Positions 16,851 to 28,015 of a stretch of 64,000 nucleotides of DNA are shown piece after piece. How positions within the stretch are numbered: the stretch's first letter is position 1; each line of letters begins with the position of its first letter. The translations under genes were made by a program, and so were the position numbers. The DNA lies in NCBI GenBank assembly GCA_963834365.1, contig CAWIBS010000029.1, positions 62,001 through 126,000 on the forward strand, given 5' to 3'. Source of the DNA: CAWJAP01 sp963834365. GTDB taxonomy: Bacteria > Acidobacteriota > Vicinamibacteria > Vicinamibacterales > Vicinamibacteraceae. The notes below the pieces were generated by a model. The model was given only the letters and a program-made list of their open reading frames with translations. It did not search any database and had not been told where the DNA came from.

Positions 16851-17390
16851 ATGACTCCAGCGATGAGGCAAGTGCTGGCCGAAGCGACGACCCAGCGGGG
16901 GCGGACCCTCGAGGCGCTCGCGGGCGAGGGGCCGTTGCTCCTGGTGTTCCTGCGGCACTTCGGGTGACCGTTCTGTCGCGAGACCGTGGCCGCCATCGCC
17001 GATCGGGCGGCCGCGATCGACGCGAAGGGAACGCAGGTGGCGTTCGTGCACATGCATCCGGAATCGCAGGCGCTCGCGTACTTCGCACGGTACGAGGCAG
17101 GAGACTTTCCACGTGTCTCCGACCCGCGGCGTCGTTTGTACGCCGCGTTCGAGCTGTCGCAGGCGACCGCGTCGAACTGGCTGAGCCTGGCGACCATGCG
17201 GCGCTACTTCGAGGCCATCTTCCGGCGCGGGCACCTGCCGGCCCTCGTCGGTGGCAGCGTCCGCCAGATGCCAGGGGCATTTCTCATCGCGAACGGCGCC
17301 ATCGTCAAGGCCTTCCGGCACGAGTCGGTCGGCGATCGCCTCGATCTGGACGACCTCACGACGCCGCCGCGTAGCAGGGACTCACGATGA
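16851..17390 (+). CDS. Candidate selenoprotein: peroxiredoxin-like (SelL-related/PRXL2-type) protein with in-frame UGA
   Basis: From ATG 16851 the frame reads through codon 39 (TGA 16965-16967) to TGA 17388-17390, giving 179 residues. Around the UGA the protein reads VFLRHFG-U-PFCRETVAAI. Thioredoxin-fold PRXL2/AhpC-TSA-like families have CxxC here (LRHFGCPFCRE), so UGA sits exactly at the first redox cysteine, giving UxxC. Both sides are in the same frame, with family-like sequence VAFVHMHPESQALAYFARY, RVSDPRRRLYAAFELSQ and MPGAFLIANGAIVKAFRHES. A hairpin follows the UGA. The alternative is a TGC to TGA base error or a true nonsense mutation; most errors in this window are indels, not substitutions. 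Conventional callers would report only a truncated gene from GTG 16986. No sel genes are in the window. Confidence 0.7.
16986..17014 (+). promoter_or_regulatory. SECIS-like hairpin downstream of the UGA
   Basis: GTGGCCGCC (16986-16994) pairs with GGCGGCCGC (17006-17014) in a 9-bp stem with one G-U pair. The 11-base loop can close further through AUC/GAU, leaving GCC with G first. The loop begins about 28-30 bases after the UGA, inside the range accepted for bacterial SECIS elements. High GC makes chance hairpins common, so the support is moderate. Confidence 0.4.
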
Positions 17391-17490
17391 GTCTGTTCGA
17401 CCGCGATCGAGGCGGGCGCCCGCGAGCGGTTCGAGTCCCGCGATCGTGCGACGCTTGACGTGGAACCTGCCGCGCGTATAGATACGGCGG

Positions 17491-18321
17491 ATGCGCACTC
17501 CCGCCGCCGCGGCCATCGTTGCCATCCTGACCGTCCTGTCGATTGCCGCGCAGGCGCCTCCCCCTGCCCAGCCTCCCGTCGAGCAGCCGCGTCCCGCGAC
17601 GCCGGCTCCCGCGCCGGCTCCGCCGAAGCCGCGGCCGCGTCCGGCACAGAGCGCCACGTCGTCGATCTCGGTTCGCGTGACCGACTCGTCCGGTCTCGTC
17701 ATGTCGGGTGTGCAGGTTGCCGCTGCCGGGCCCGTGGCGAGATCCGGGGTCACCGACGCGCAAGGCACGGTGCGTTTCGTCGCCCTTCGTCCCGGGACCT
17801 ATCGGCTGCGATTCGAGCACCAGAAGATCGTCACGCTCGAGCGCGAGGTCGCGGTGCGTGGCGGACAGCCGGCGGACATCGACGTCTCGCTCACCGCGGC
17901 GCCTCCACCTCCGCCTCCGCCGCCCGCCCCGAAACCGGAGCCAGCGGCGCCGGTGCGGATGGCCGTGAAGCCGCCGGACTTTCGCACCATCGCCATCCCC
18001 GACTATGTGGAGCGGAATCTGATCGGCTCTCGCGAGCCCTCGAAAACGTCGGTCCTGGCGTGCGGCGCCACCGCGACCACGAGTCTCGTCCAGGTGAGGG
18101 AGCCGCTGAAGGATCGCCTGCACGCCGACGCCGACGAGTTCCTTTACGTGGTTGGCGGGCAGGGCCTGCTCGCGATGCCGTCGCAGGACGTGCCCCTCGA
18201 GGCGGGGACGCTCGCCCTCGTGCCGCGCGGCGCCGCGCATTCGGTGCAGCGACGGGGCCGCGGTGTGCTGGTGCTGATGTCCACGCTCACCGACACGCCG
18301 TGCTCGGCGCTCAAGCCGTGA
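17491..18321 (+). CDS. Secreted protein: proline-rich, carboxypeptidase-regulatory-like domain, cupin
   Basis: A 276-residue protein. A signal peptide (AAAAIVAILTVLSIAAQA) leads into a Pro/Ala-rich segment (about 24-55). Then comes an Ig-like carboxypeptidase-regulatory domain (SSISVRVTDSSGLVMSGVQV to RPGTYRLRFEHQ, residues 56-130), a second poly-proline linker (133-155) and a C-terminal cupin (about 195-270: DRLHADADEFLYVVGGQG, PRGAAHSVQRRGRG). The HADADE and AHS residues resemble metal ligands of small cupins. Function is unknown. The order of domains suggests an extracytoplasmic sensor or binding protein. A REP palindrome follows eight bases after the stop. Confidence 0.75.
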   Translation: MRTPAAAAIVAILTVLSIAAQAPPPAQPPVEQPRPATPAPAPAPPKPRPRPAQSATSSISVRVTDSSGLVMSGVQVAAAGPVARSGVTDAQGTVRFVALRPGTYRLRFEHQKIVTLEREVAVRGGQPADIDVSLTAAPPPPPPPPAPKPEPAAPVRMAVKPPDFRTIAIPDYVERNLIGSREPSKTSVLACGATATTSLVQVREPLKDRLHADADEFLYVVGGQGLLAMPSQDVPLEAGTLALVPRGAAHSVQRRGRGVLVLMSTLTDTPCSALKP

Positions 18322-18328
18322 GGCACGG

Positions 18329-18346
18329 GTCCGGCTGAAGCCGGAC
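18329..18346. repeat. REP-like palindrome GTCCGGCTGAAGCCGGAC
   Basis: Copy with the usual ACTACG flank, eight bases after the cupin gene stop; part of a pair with the opposite-facing copy at 18553. Confidence 0.8.
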
Positions 18347-18552
18347 ACTACGACTGAAGACCGAACCGAAGACACTGCCAGGCTCGACGAAGCCGGACAC
18401 GACGTACTTGTGCGACCCGGCGCCGGAAGACCGTAATGGAAACGCCGCCGTTGCGGCACCGGGCAGCCCGCCCAGGGTTGCCCGAACAGCGCCGCGAGGT
18501 AGAAGGCGGCCCGCGTCGCGCGCTGCGAGCGCGCGGCGCCAGCTGACGTAGT

Positions 18553-18570
18553 GTCCGGCTTCAGCCGGAC
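18553..18570. repeat. REP-like palindrome, opposite orientation
   Basis: GTCCGGCTTCAGCCGGAC, preceded by CGTAGT, ten bases beyond the 3' end of the minus-strand sensor kinase. With 18329 it brackets a gene-free 206-bp stretch that also has GACCGAAGAC-type units and no other recognisable feature. Confidence 0.8.
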
Positions 18571-18580
18571 CGGAACTCCA

Positions 18581-22019
<3,439 letters not shown>

Positions 22020-22161
22020 GTCGTCGCGCCAACACGGCTCCATCAGCAGTTTCCAGTGCAGTCGCGTCACGTGACCCGCCAATTTGTACACAGGGCCCGA
22101 GACGCGTCCACCACACGCAACGCCCGTGCAGAGGCGCGCCGCAACAGGTGTGCCAGGGAAG

Positions 22162-22262
22162 CTACCAGGGATCAGGGATCAGGGACCAGGTACCAGGTAC
22201 CAGAAACCAGAGACCAAAGACCAAAGACCAGAGACCAGAGACCAGACCAGACCAGCGACCAG
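22162..22262. repeat. Mixed CCAGGTACCAG / GACCAAAGACC repeats upstream of the sensor kinase
   Basis: Units of ATCAGGG, CCAGGTACCAG and GACCAAAGACCAGAGACC merge into one another. The stretch lies in the 318-bp gap between the minus-strand tctA (ends 22338) and the sensor kinase start; the remainder of the gap shows nothing recognisable. Confidence 0.7.
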
Positions 22263-22337
22263 TACGGCATCAGGTGTCGGCCGTGCTGCCACTGCGGGAA
22301 GGGCCGTGCGTTCAAAGAGAGGCGGCCTTTCAGCCTG

Positions 22338-23858
22338 TCAGCCCCTCCCAAAACGGCGTCGCAGCGTCGCCCCGAGTGGCATGAGCCAGACGGCGGTGGC
22401 GAGGACCGCGAGGAGAGCGGCGGCGGGTCGCGCGACGAGAACGGCGGGGGATCCGTGCGAGGCGGTCAGGGCCTGGACGAAGCGCTCCTCGAGCGGTCCG
22501 CCGAGGATGATACCGAGGACGACCGGGCCGACCGGAACGTCGTAGCGCTCGAGGACGAAGCCGAGCAGGCCCATGCCGAGCATCAGGCCGACGTCGAACG
22601 CGCTGCCGTTGATGGCGTACGAGCCGAGCACGCAGAAGAGCACCACGATCGGCAGCAGGGTCTGACGCGGCACGCGAATGAGCGCGCCGCTGGCGCGCAC
22701 GGCGAGCCAGCCGGCGGGGATGAGCGCGAGGTTCGCGAGCACGAACACCAGGAACAGGCTGTTGACGAGCACCGCCTGCTTCTCGAAGATCTCCGGTCCC
22801 GGCTGCAGGTTCTTCATCATCATGATGCCGAGGACGATCGCCGTGATCGAGTCGCCAGGGATCCCGAGCGTGAGCGCCGGCACCCACGCGCCCGCGAGCG
22901 CGGAGTTGTTCGCAGCGCCCGCATCCGCGACGCCTTCGAGCGATCCCCGTCCGTACTCGTCCGGCGTGCTCGAGCCACGCTTCGAGACGCCGTAGGACAC
23001 CCAGGCCGCGATGTCGGCCCCGGCGCCCGGCAGGATGCCGATGATGGTGCCAATCGCACTCGCCTGCAGCGTCTGACGCGGACGTCGCCGGAAGAGCGCC
23101 ATCGCGCCGTGGAACATCGATCCGCCTTGTCTCGAGATGACCGACGCGCTGCCTGCCGCCGCCCCCGGGGCTTCAACCTTGGGGACAGCCAGCGACCGGA
23201 CGCCTCTCAGGACCTCCGACAGTCCGAACAGTCCGACCAGTGCGGGAATGAAGTTGATCCCCTGGTAGAGCTCGGGCCGGCCGAACGTGAACCGCGCATC
23301 GGTGTGGACGGGACTGAGGCCGACCGTCGAGAAGAGCAGGCCGAGGAGGAGCGCGAGCGCGCCCTTGAGCGCCGAGCCCCGGGAAACGACGACCGCGCAG
23401 CCGAGGCCGAGGACGTAGAGCCAGAAGTACTCGGCGACGGTGAACCACGTGGCGATGGTGGCAAAGGGGCGGGCGAACAGCGCGAGCACGGCGACGCCGA
23501 ACAATCCGCCGATGACGCTGAACAGGATGCAGGCACCGAGCGCCTCGTGATATTGCCCGCGCCGCGCCAGCGCGTACAGGTCGTCGGCATAGGCCGCCGA
23601 CGCGGGCGTGCCCGGAATGCGCACGAGCGCGCTGGGAATGTCACCCGCCGAGATGGCACACGCTTCGAGCGTGATGACGGTCGCCAGCGCGGCGAGCGGC
23701 GACAGGAAATAGGTCAGCGGCACGACCAGCGCCACTGCCATCGTCGCGGAGAGCCCGGGAATCGAGCCGAACAGCGTGCCGTAGACGGCGGCCGCGATCA
23801 CCACCAGCAGCAGCGTCGGATCGGCGACCTGGCCGAGGGCCTCGAGGAACCCGCTCAT
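22338..23858 (-). CDS. tctA: TctA-type large membrane subunit of a tripartite tricarboxylate transporter
   Basis: A 506-residue integral membrane protein starting at ATG 23858. It has about 10-12 hydrophobic helices and the TctA signatures GSIPGLSATMAVALVVPLTY near the N-terminus, IPGTPASAAYADDLYALARR, and the mirrored GILPGAGADIAAWVSYGVSK and TLGIPGDSITAIVLGIMMM. Length is exactly that of TctA. It forms the sodium- or proton-coupled translocator, using a high-affinity periplasmic binding protein and the small TctB subunit. Here those two are encoded as one upstream gene that ends four bases before this start. The frame is intact. Confidence 0.93.
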   Translation of the reverse strand: MSGFLEALGQVADPTLLLVVIAAAVYGTLFGSIPGLSATMAVALVVPLTYFLSPLAALATVITLEACAISAGDIPSALVRIPGTPASAAYADDLYALARRGQYHEALGACILFSVIGGLFGVAVLALFARPFATIATWFTVAEYFWLYVLGLGCAVVVSRGSALKGALALLLGLLFSTVGLSPVHTDARFTFGRPELYQGINFIPALVGLFGLSEVLRGVRSLAVPKVEAPGAAAGSASVISRQGGSMFHGAMALFRRRPRQTLQASAIGTIIGILPGAGADIAAWVSYGVSKRGSSTPDEYGRGSLEGVADAGAANNSALAGAWVPALTLGIPGDSITAIVLGIMMMKNLQPGPEIFEKQAVLVNSLFLVFVLANLALIPAGWLAVRASGALIRVPRQTLLPIVVLFCVLGSYAINGSAFDVGLMLGMGLLGFVLERYDVPVGPVVLGIILGGPLEERFVQALTASHGSPAVLVARPAAALLAVLATAVWLMPLGATLRRRFGRG

Positions 23859-23862
23859 CGCG

Positions 23863-25198
23863 TCACCATCCGAGGACTCCGCGCGGCAGCGGTACCCGCA
23901 GGGCGACGCCGAAGATCTGGTAGACGAGCGGCACGAGGACGACGACGATCGGAATCGCGATCGTGGCACGCGTCCCGAGACGCAGCAGGTGGAGCACGCA
24001 GGAGAGTGCCTGCCGTGAGGATGAAGCCGAGGTGCTCGGCCACGGCCAGGTAGACGACGATCCAGAGGATCACTTCGACGAACCGCCCCCAGCCGCCCGT
24101 CATGCTGGGCGTCGCGGCCTCCGTCGGAGCGCCAGGCGGGTCGGCGCCGCTCCGCGGTCGAGCGACGACGAGGCCGACGAGGACGAGCGCGAGTGCCGCG
24201 GCGATCGCCGTGGGGAAGAACATCGCGCCGATCGGCTTGTCGGCGAGGTTCGCAAACGCCGGGCTGGTCAGGAGGGCGCCAAGCCTCTGGTCCATGTCGT
24301 CGAGCGTGCGCGCGAACGCCTCCGGCCCCTCGTGGTCGGGCGAGAAGCCGGCCGCCGTCAGCGCCTCGCGGTAGGCGCCGCTCTGTGCGACGCGCGCGAC
24401 CGCCTCGGCGAGCAGGCGCGTTCGCTCTGGTGGCGTGTCCTTCGGCACCGCCAGGCCGCGCACCGTCTCGATGCGCCACGCGACGCCTTGTTCCGCGAAC
24501 GTGGGCACATCCGCGAATTGCGCGAGCCGCGTCTCGGCCATCACGCCGAGGCTTCGAACCCGGCCGGCCGACAGCAGGGCCTGCGCTTCGGGCAGGCTGC
24601 ACATCACGAGGTCGAGCCCGCCCGCGGCCAACTCCTGCAGCGACGGCGCAGATCCGCCGATCGACACCCACGTCACATCGGTCGCCCGGAGCCCGGCGGT
24701 CGTCAGCCACCCGGCCATCGCGAGGTGCCAGATGCCGGCCGTGGACGTGCCCGAGGCGCGAAGCTCCCGTGGTGCGGCGCGGATCGCCGCTTCGAGCGCC
24801 TTCAGATCGCGCCACGGCGCGTCGGCGCGCACGAACACGGCAGCGGCATCGCGGTTGACGAGGCCCACCGCCGCGAAATCGTGCGGGGAGATGTTGGTCA
24901 TGCCCCGCCAGTGGAGCGAGGCGATCTCCACCGTCACGAGCGTGATCGTGTAGCCGTCGGGGCGGGCCAGCGCCCCGCGGCTGTGCCCGGTCACCCCGTC
25001 GCCGCCCGTCGCATTGACGACGTTGACGGGGACGCCGAGGTCCTGCTCGAGGAGCACTGCAACCTGGCGGGCGATGCGATCCGTTCCTCCGCCAGCCGCC
25101 CACGGGCAGATGAGGAGAATGGGCGCCGACGGAAAGCGCCCCGCCGATGCACATGCCGAAGCCGCGAGCATGCACGCCACGAGCGCCGCGGACCGCAA
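23863..25198 (-). CDS. TctC-TctB fusion: substrate-binding protein joined to small membrane subunit, frameshifted near its end
   Basis: Residues 1-22 form a signal peptide. About 25-320 is a TctC/Bug binding protein: ILLICPWAAGGGTDRIARQV, VVNATGGDGVTGHSRGALAR, WVSIGGSAPSLQELAAGGLD, VPTFAEQGV. The same frame runs without a stop into membrane helices of TctB type (IGAMFFPTAIAAALALVLVG, FVEVILWIVVYLAVAEHLGF). Near 24003 the frame changes and the last helix (IPIVVVLVPLVYQIFGVAL) ends at TGA 23865-23863, four bases before tctA. Normally TctC and TctB are separate. The fusion lies well upstream of the frameshift, so that break does not create it. The binding domain would be tethered to the translocator. 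A neighbouring galactonate-dehydratase-like gene hints at sugar-acid uptake. Confidence 0.82.
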
Positions 25199-25242
25199 TC
25201 GGCTCGTTCCACCCGTCTGGTCACATCGTCATCCTTGTCCGC

Positions 25243-25468
25243 CCTTGTGACGTCTTGTCCGCGGCTCTGAGTCCGCCCTTGTCAGATCTTGTCCGTGGCT
25301 ACTGTCCGCTCGTGTCAGATTTTGTCCGTGGCCCGAGTCCGCCCTTATCGGATTTATCCGTGGCTCCGCCCTTGTCAGATCTTGTCCGTGGCCCGTGTCC
25401 ATATCCGCCCTTGTCAGATCTATCCGTGGCCTATCTCCGTTCCCTCTTGTCAGACCTATCCGTGGCTA
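25243..25468. repeat. Tandem array, about seven copies of CTTGTCAGATCTTGTCCGTGGC-type unit
   Basis: Imperfect direct repeats 25-40 bp apart, each ending GTCCGTGGC or ATCCGTGGC and often preceded by GTCCGCCC. The array occupies the gap before the tctC-tctB gene, and its last unit touches the TAG (25468-25466) of the dehydratase gene on the opposite strand. Confidence 0.8.
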
Positions 25469-26737
25469 CCAGTCCACGACCGAGCCGTCCTCTTCGTCAT
25501 AGGTTTCGGGATTGCGCCAATCGTGGCCGATCTTGTCCTTCATTTGCGCCTCGTCGAGCTCGATGCCGAGCCCGGGACCCTTGGGGAGATCGACGTAGCC
25601 GTTCTTCACGACGAACGGCGTCTTCAGGTAGCCCTCGCCGAGGCTCACCTGCTCCTGGCACATGAAGTTGGGGATCGCGGCCGCGAGCTGAACGCCGGCC
25701 GCGAGCGAGATCGGCCCGAGCGGATTGTGCGGGGCGATGGACGCGTAGTAGGCCTCGGCCATGCCGGCGATGAGACGGCACTCGGTGATGCCGCCGGCGT
25801 GGCAGAGGTCGGGCTGCAGGATGATGGCGGCCTGCTTCTCGAGGATCTCGCGGAAGCCCCACTTGGTGAAGATGCGCTCGCCGGTGGCGATGGGCAGGTG
25901 CGTGCCCCGGGCGATGTCGGCCATTGCCTCGACATTCTGGCAGTTCACGGGTTCCTCGACGAACATCGGGTTGTAGGGTTCGATCGCCTTGATCAGGAGC
26001 TTGGCGGTCGCCGGGCTGATCGCGCCGTGGAAGTCGATGCCGATGTCGCAATCGTCGCCCACGGCCGCGCGCAACTCGGCGAACGCGTCGGCGGACTTCT
26101 TCACGAAGTCGGGCGTCTCGACGAACCGCGACCAGGCGCGGCCGTTCGTCGCCCGTCGGCTCAAGTAGGGCCCGGTCTTGAACGCGGTGAAGCCCTGGGC
26201 CTTCTGCTGCTTGACGGCGTCGATCGTGCGGGCGTGCGCGTAGACGCGGACGCGGTCGCGCGTCGGTCCGCCCAGCAGCTCGTAGACCGAGACGCCGAGC
26301 GCCTTGCCCTTGATGTCCCACAGCGCCATGTCGATGCCCGACAGCGCGCTCGTGAGAATCGGCCCGCCGCGATAGAAGGCATGCCGATAGATGGCCTGCC
26401 AGTGGTGCACGACGCGCCGCGGATCCTTGCCGACCAGATACGGCTCGATCTCCTTGACCGCCGCCGCGCACGTCAGCGCGCGCCCCTCCGTAATCGGCTC
26501 ACCGAGACCGACGATTCCCTCGTCGGTGTGCACCTTGAGGAACAGCCAGCGCGGCTGGACGAGAATGGTCTCCAGTCTGGTGATGCGGATGCTGCCCTGG
26601 ATCCGCTCGGCTCGCGGCGCCGGGGATGGCGTGCCCGGCCTGGGCTGTGCCGCCAGCGCCGGGGCCGCCATCGTCGTCGCGCCGAGCGTGCCGAACATGT
26701 CGCGAAGGAATCTGCGCCGGGCCGTCGCTGTCGCCAC
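25466..26737 (-). CDS. Enolase-superfamily dehydratase, D-galactonate dehydratase-like, Tat-exported
   Basis: GTG 26737 with AGGAGG five bases upstream decides the start, giving about 423 residues; the frame is open to 26791. A twin-arginine signal (TARRRFLRDMFGTLGATTMA) is present. The catalytic domain has DIGIDFHGAISPATAKLL (metal Asp and catalytic His), YNPMFVEEPVN (Glu ligand), IATGERIFTKWGF (Glu ligand), LQPDLCHAGGITECRLIAGM and SIAPHNPLGPISLAAGV (second His). The C-terminus PGLGIELDEAQ, then DWRNP, closely follows GalD/DgoD. Galactonate dehydratase makes 2-keto-3-deoxy-galactonate. A Tat signal on this cytoplasmic-type enzyme is unusual but common in acidobacterial paralogues. The substrate may be another sugar acid. 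Confidence 0.85.
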   Translation of the reverse strand: MATATARRRFLRDMFGTLGATTMAAPALAAQPRPGTPSPAPRAERIQGSIRITRLETILVQPRWLFLKVHTDEGIVGLGEPITEGRALTCAAAVKEIEPYLVGKDPRRVVHHWQAIYRHAFYRGGPILTSALSGIDMALWDIKGKALGVSVYELLGGPTRDRVRVYAHARTIDAVKQQKAQGFTAFKTGPYLSRRATNGRAWSRFVETPDFVKKSADAFAELRAAVGDDCDIGIDFHGAISPATAKLLIKAIEPYNPMFVEEPVNCQNVEAMADIARGTHLPIATGERIFTKWGFREILEKQAAIILQPDLCHAGGITECRLIAGMAEAYYASIAPHNPLGPISLAAGVQLAAAIPNFMCQEQVSLGEGYLKTPFVVKNGYVDLPKGPGLGIELDEAQMKDKIGHDWRNPETYDEEDGSVVDW

Positions 26738-26859
26738 ATCCACCTCCTGTTGAAAACGCACAAGTCTCTCCATCGGCGAGGTGCGACGCAAGCCGCGGCT
26801 GGCGGCGCCCGAATTGTGAAAGGATCGTCCCCGGACAGACTGAGGCTGGGAGACTCGCC

Positions 26860-27792
26860 ATGTCCGTGATGCGACGCGTGCTGCTGGCGGCCTCCGAGAG
26901 CCGCTGGCTGCGACAGCAGGCCCCGCGCCTCGGATTCGTGAAGGCCGCCGTCCGGCGGTTCATGCCCGGCGAGCGCATCGAGGATGCGATGGCGGCAGCG
27001 GCCGAGCTCGCACCACTGGGGATGACCAGCATCTTCACACGCCTCGGCGAGAACGTGACCGCCCTCGACGAGGCGGCCGGTGTGACCGAGCACTATCTCG
27101 ACGTCCTCCAGCGCATCGAGGCCAGCGGCCTGTCTGCACAGATCTCCGTCAAGCTCACGCAGCTCGGTCTCGACATCGACCCCGAACGCTGCTATCAGCA
27201 CGTGCATCGCCTCGCCGAGCGCGCGCATCGCGGCCGCAACGTCCTCTGGATCGACATGGAGCAGCACGCGTACGTCGATGCGACGCTGCGCATCTATCGT
27301 CGCGCGCTGTCGGCCTTCCCCGGCATGGGTGTCTGCCTCCAGGCCTATCTCTATCGCACACGCGAGGACCTGGCGGCGCTGATGCCGCTCGGCGGTGCCG
27401 TGCGCCTCGTGAAGGGCGCCTACCTCGAGCCGGCCAGCGTCGCCTACCCGGAGAAGCATGCGGTGGACACCGCCTACCTCGACCTGGCGCGGACGATGCT
27501 GTCGGCGCCGGTGCGGCATCGTGACTTTCGGGCCGTGTTCGGGACCCACGACACGCGGATCATCGAGGAACTGACGGCGCTTGCGGCGTCGGCACGGATC
27601 GATCGCTCGCGCTACGAGTTCGATCTGCTCTATGGCATCCAGCGCGGCGAGCAGGCGCGGCTGGCCCGCGAGGGGCAGCCCGTCCGCGTGCTCATCGCCT
27701 ACGGCGACTACTGGTTCCCCTGGTACATGCGCCGGCTGGCGGAACGACCCGCCAACGTGTGGTTCGTCGCGCGCTCGATGTTCGCCCGCTAG
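26860..27792 (+). CDS. Proline dehydrogenase
   Basis: A 310-residue protein from ATG 26860. AAAELAPLGMTSIFTRLGEN, ISVKLTQLGLDID, VLWIDMEQHAYVDATLRIY, GVCLQAYLYRTREDLAALMP, VRLVKGAYLEP and RAVFGTHDTRIIEEL are the TIM-barrel blocks of the PutA/PRODH family. The C-terminal YEFDLLYGIQRGEQARLAREG and FPWYMRRLAERPANV match the FAD and substrate site (YxxRRLAER). It oxidises L-proline to pyrroline-5-carboxylate with FAD. No P5C dehydrogenase is in the window. Its TAG is the first three bases of a TAGCCACGGACA repeat array. Confidence 0.92.
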   Translation: MSVMRRVLLAASESRWLRQQAPRLGFVKAAVRRFMPGERIEDAMAAAAELAPLGMTSIFTRLGENVTALDEAAGVTEHYLDVLQRIEASGLSAQISVKLTQLGLDIDPERCYQHVHRLAERAHRGRNVLWIDMEQHAYVDATLRIYRRALSAFPGMGVCLQAYLYRTREDLAALMPLGGAVRLVKGAYLEPASVAYPEKHAVDTAYLDLARTMLSAPVRHRDFRAVFGTHDTRIIEELTALAASARIDRSRYEFDLLYGIQRGEQARLAREGQPVRVLIAYGDYWFPWYMRRLAERPANVWFVARSMFAR

Positions 27793-27912
27793 CCACGGAC
27801 AGCCACGGACAGCCACGGACAAGATCAGCCACGGATAAGATCGGACAAGATCGGACAGACTGACCCAATCGGACACGACTTGGCGGAAAGTGCGGACGGA
27901 TCGGACAGGGAC
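27790..27912. repeat. GCCACGGACAAGATC repeat array
   Basis: Units of AGCCACGGAC, AGCCACGGATAAGATC and GATCGGACAAGATCGGAC, the reverse complement of the array at 25243, beginning at the proline dehydrogenase stop codon. Confidence 0.75.
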
Positions 27913-28015
27913 GGGCAGCGTAACGACGTCACAGGGATGGAGAATTTCCCGTAGCCCGTAGCCGTACCGTCGTTTGAGCCCCAGGCCCCACCAGTGATCC
28001 ACGACCAGAGTAACC

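Noticed and set aside
17387..17458. Short ATG frame overlapping the selenoprotein stop (ATGA), MSLFDRDRGGRPR
   Set aside because: Only 23 codons, no motif; a neighbouring frame reads AIEAGARERFESRDRATLDV, perhaps a remnant, but not enough to call a gene.
25243..25468. Possible CRISPR array
   Set aside because: Units are imperfect, spacing is irregular and mostly repeat-like, there are no unique spacers and no cas genes.
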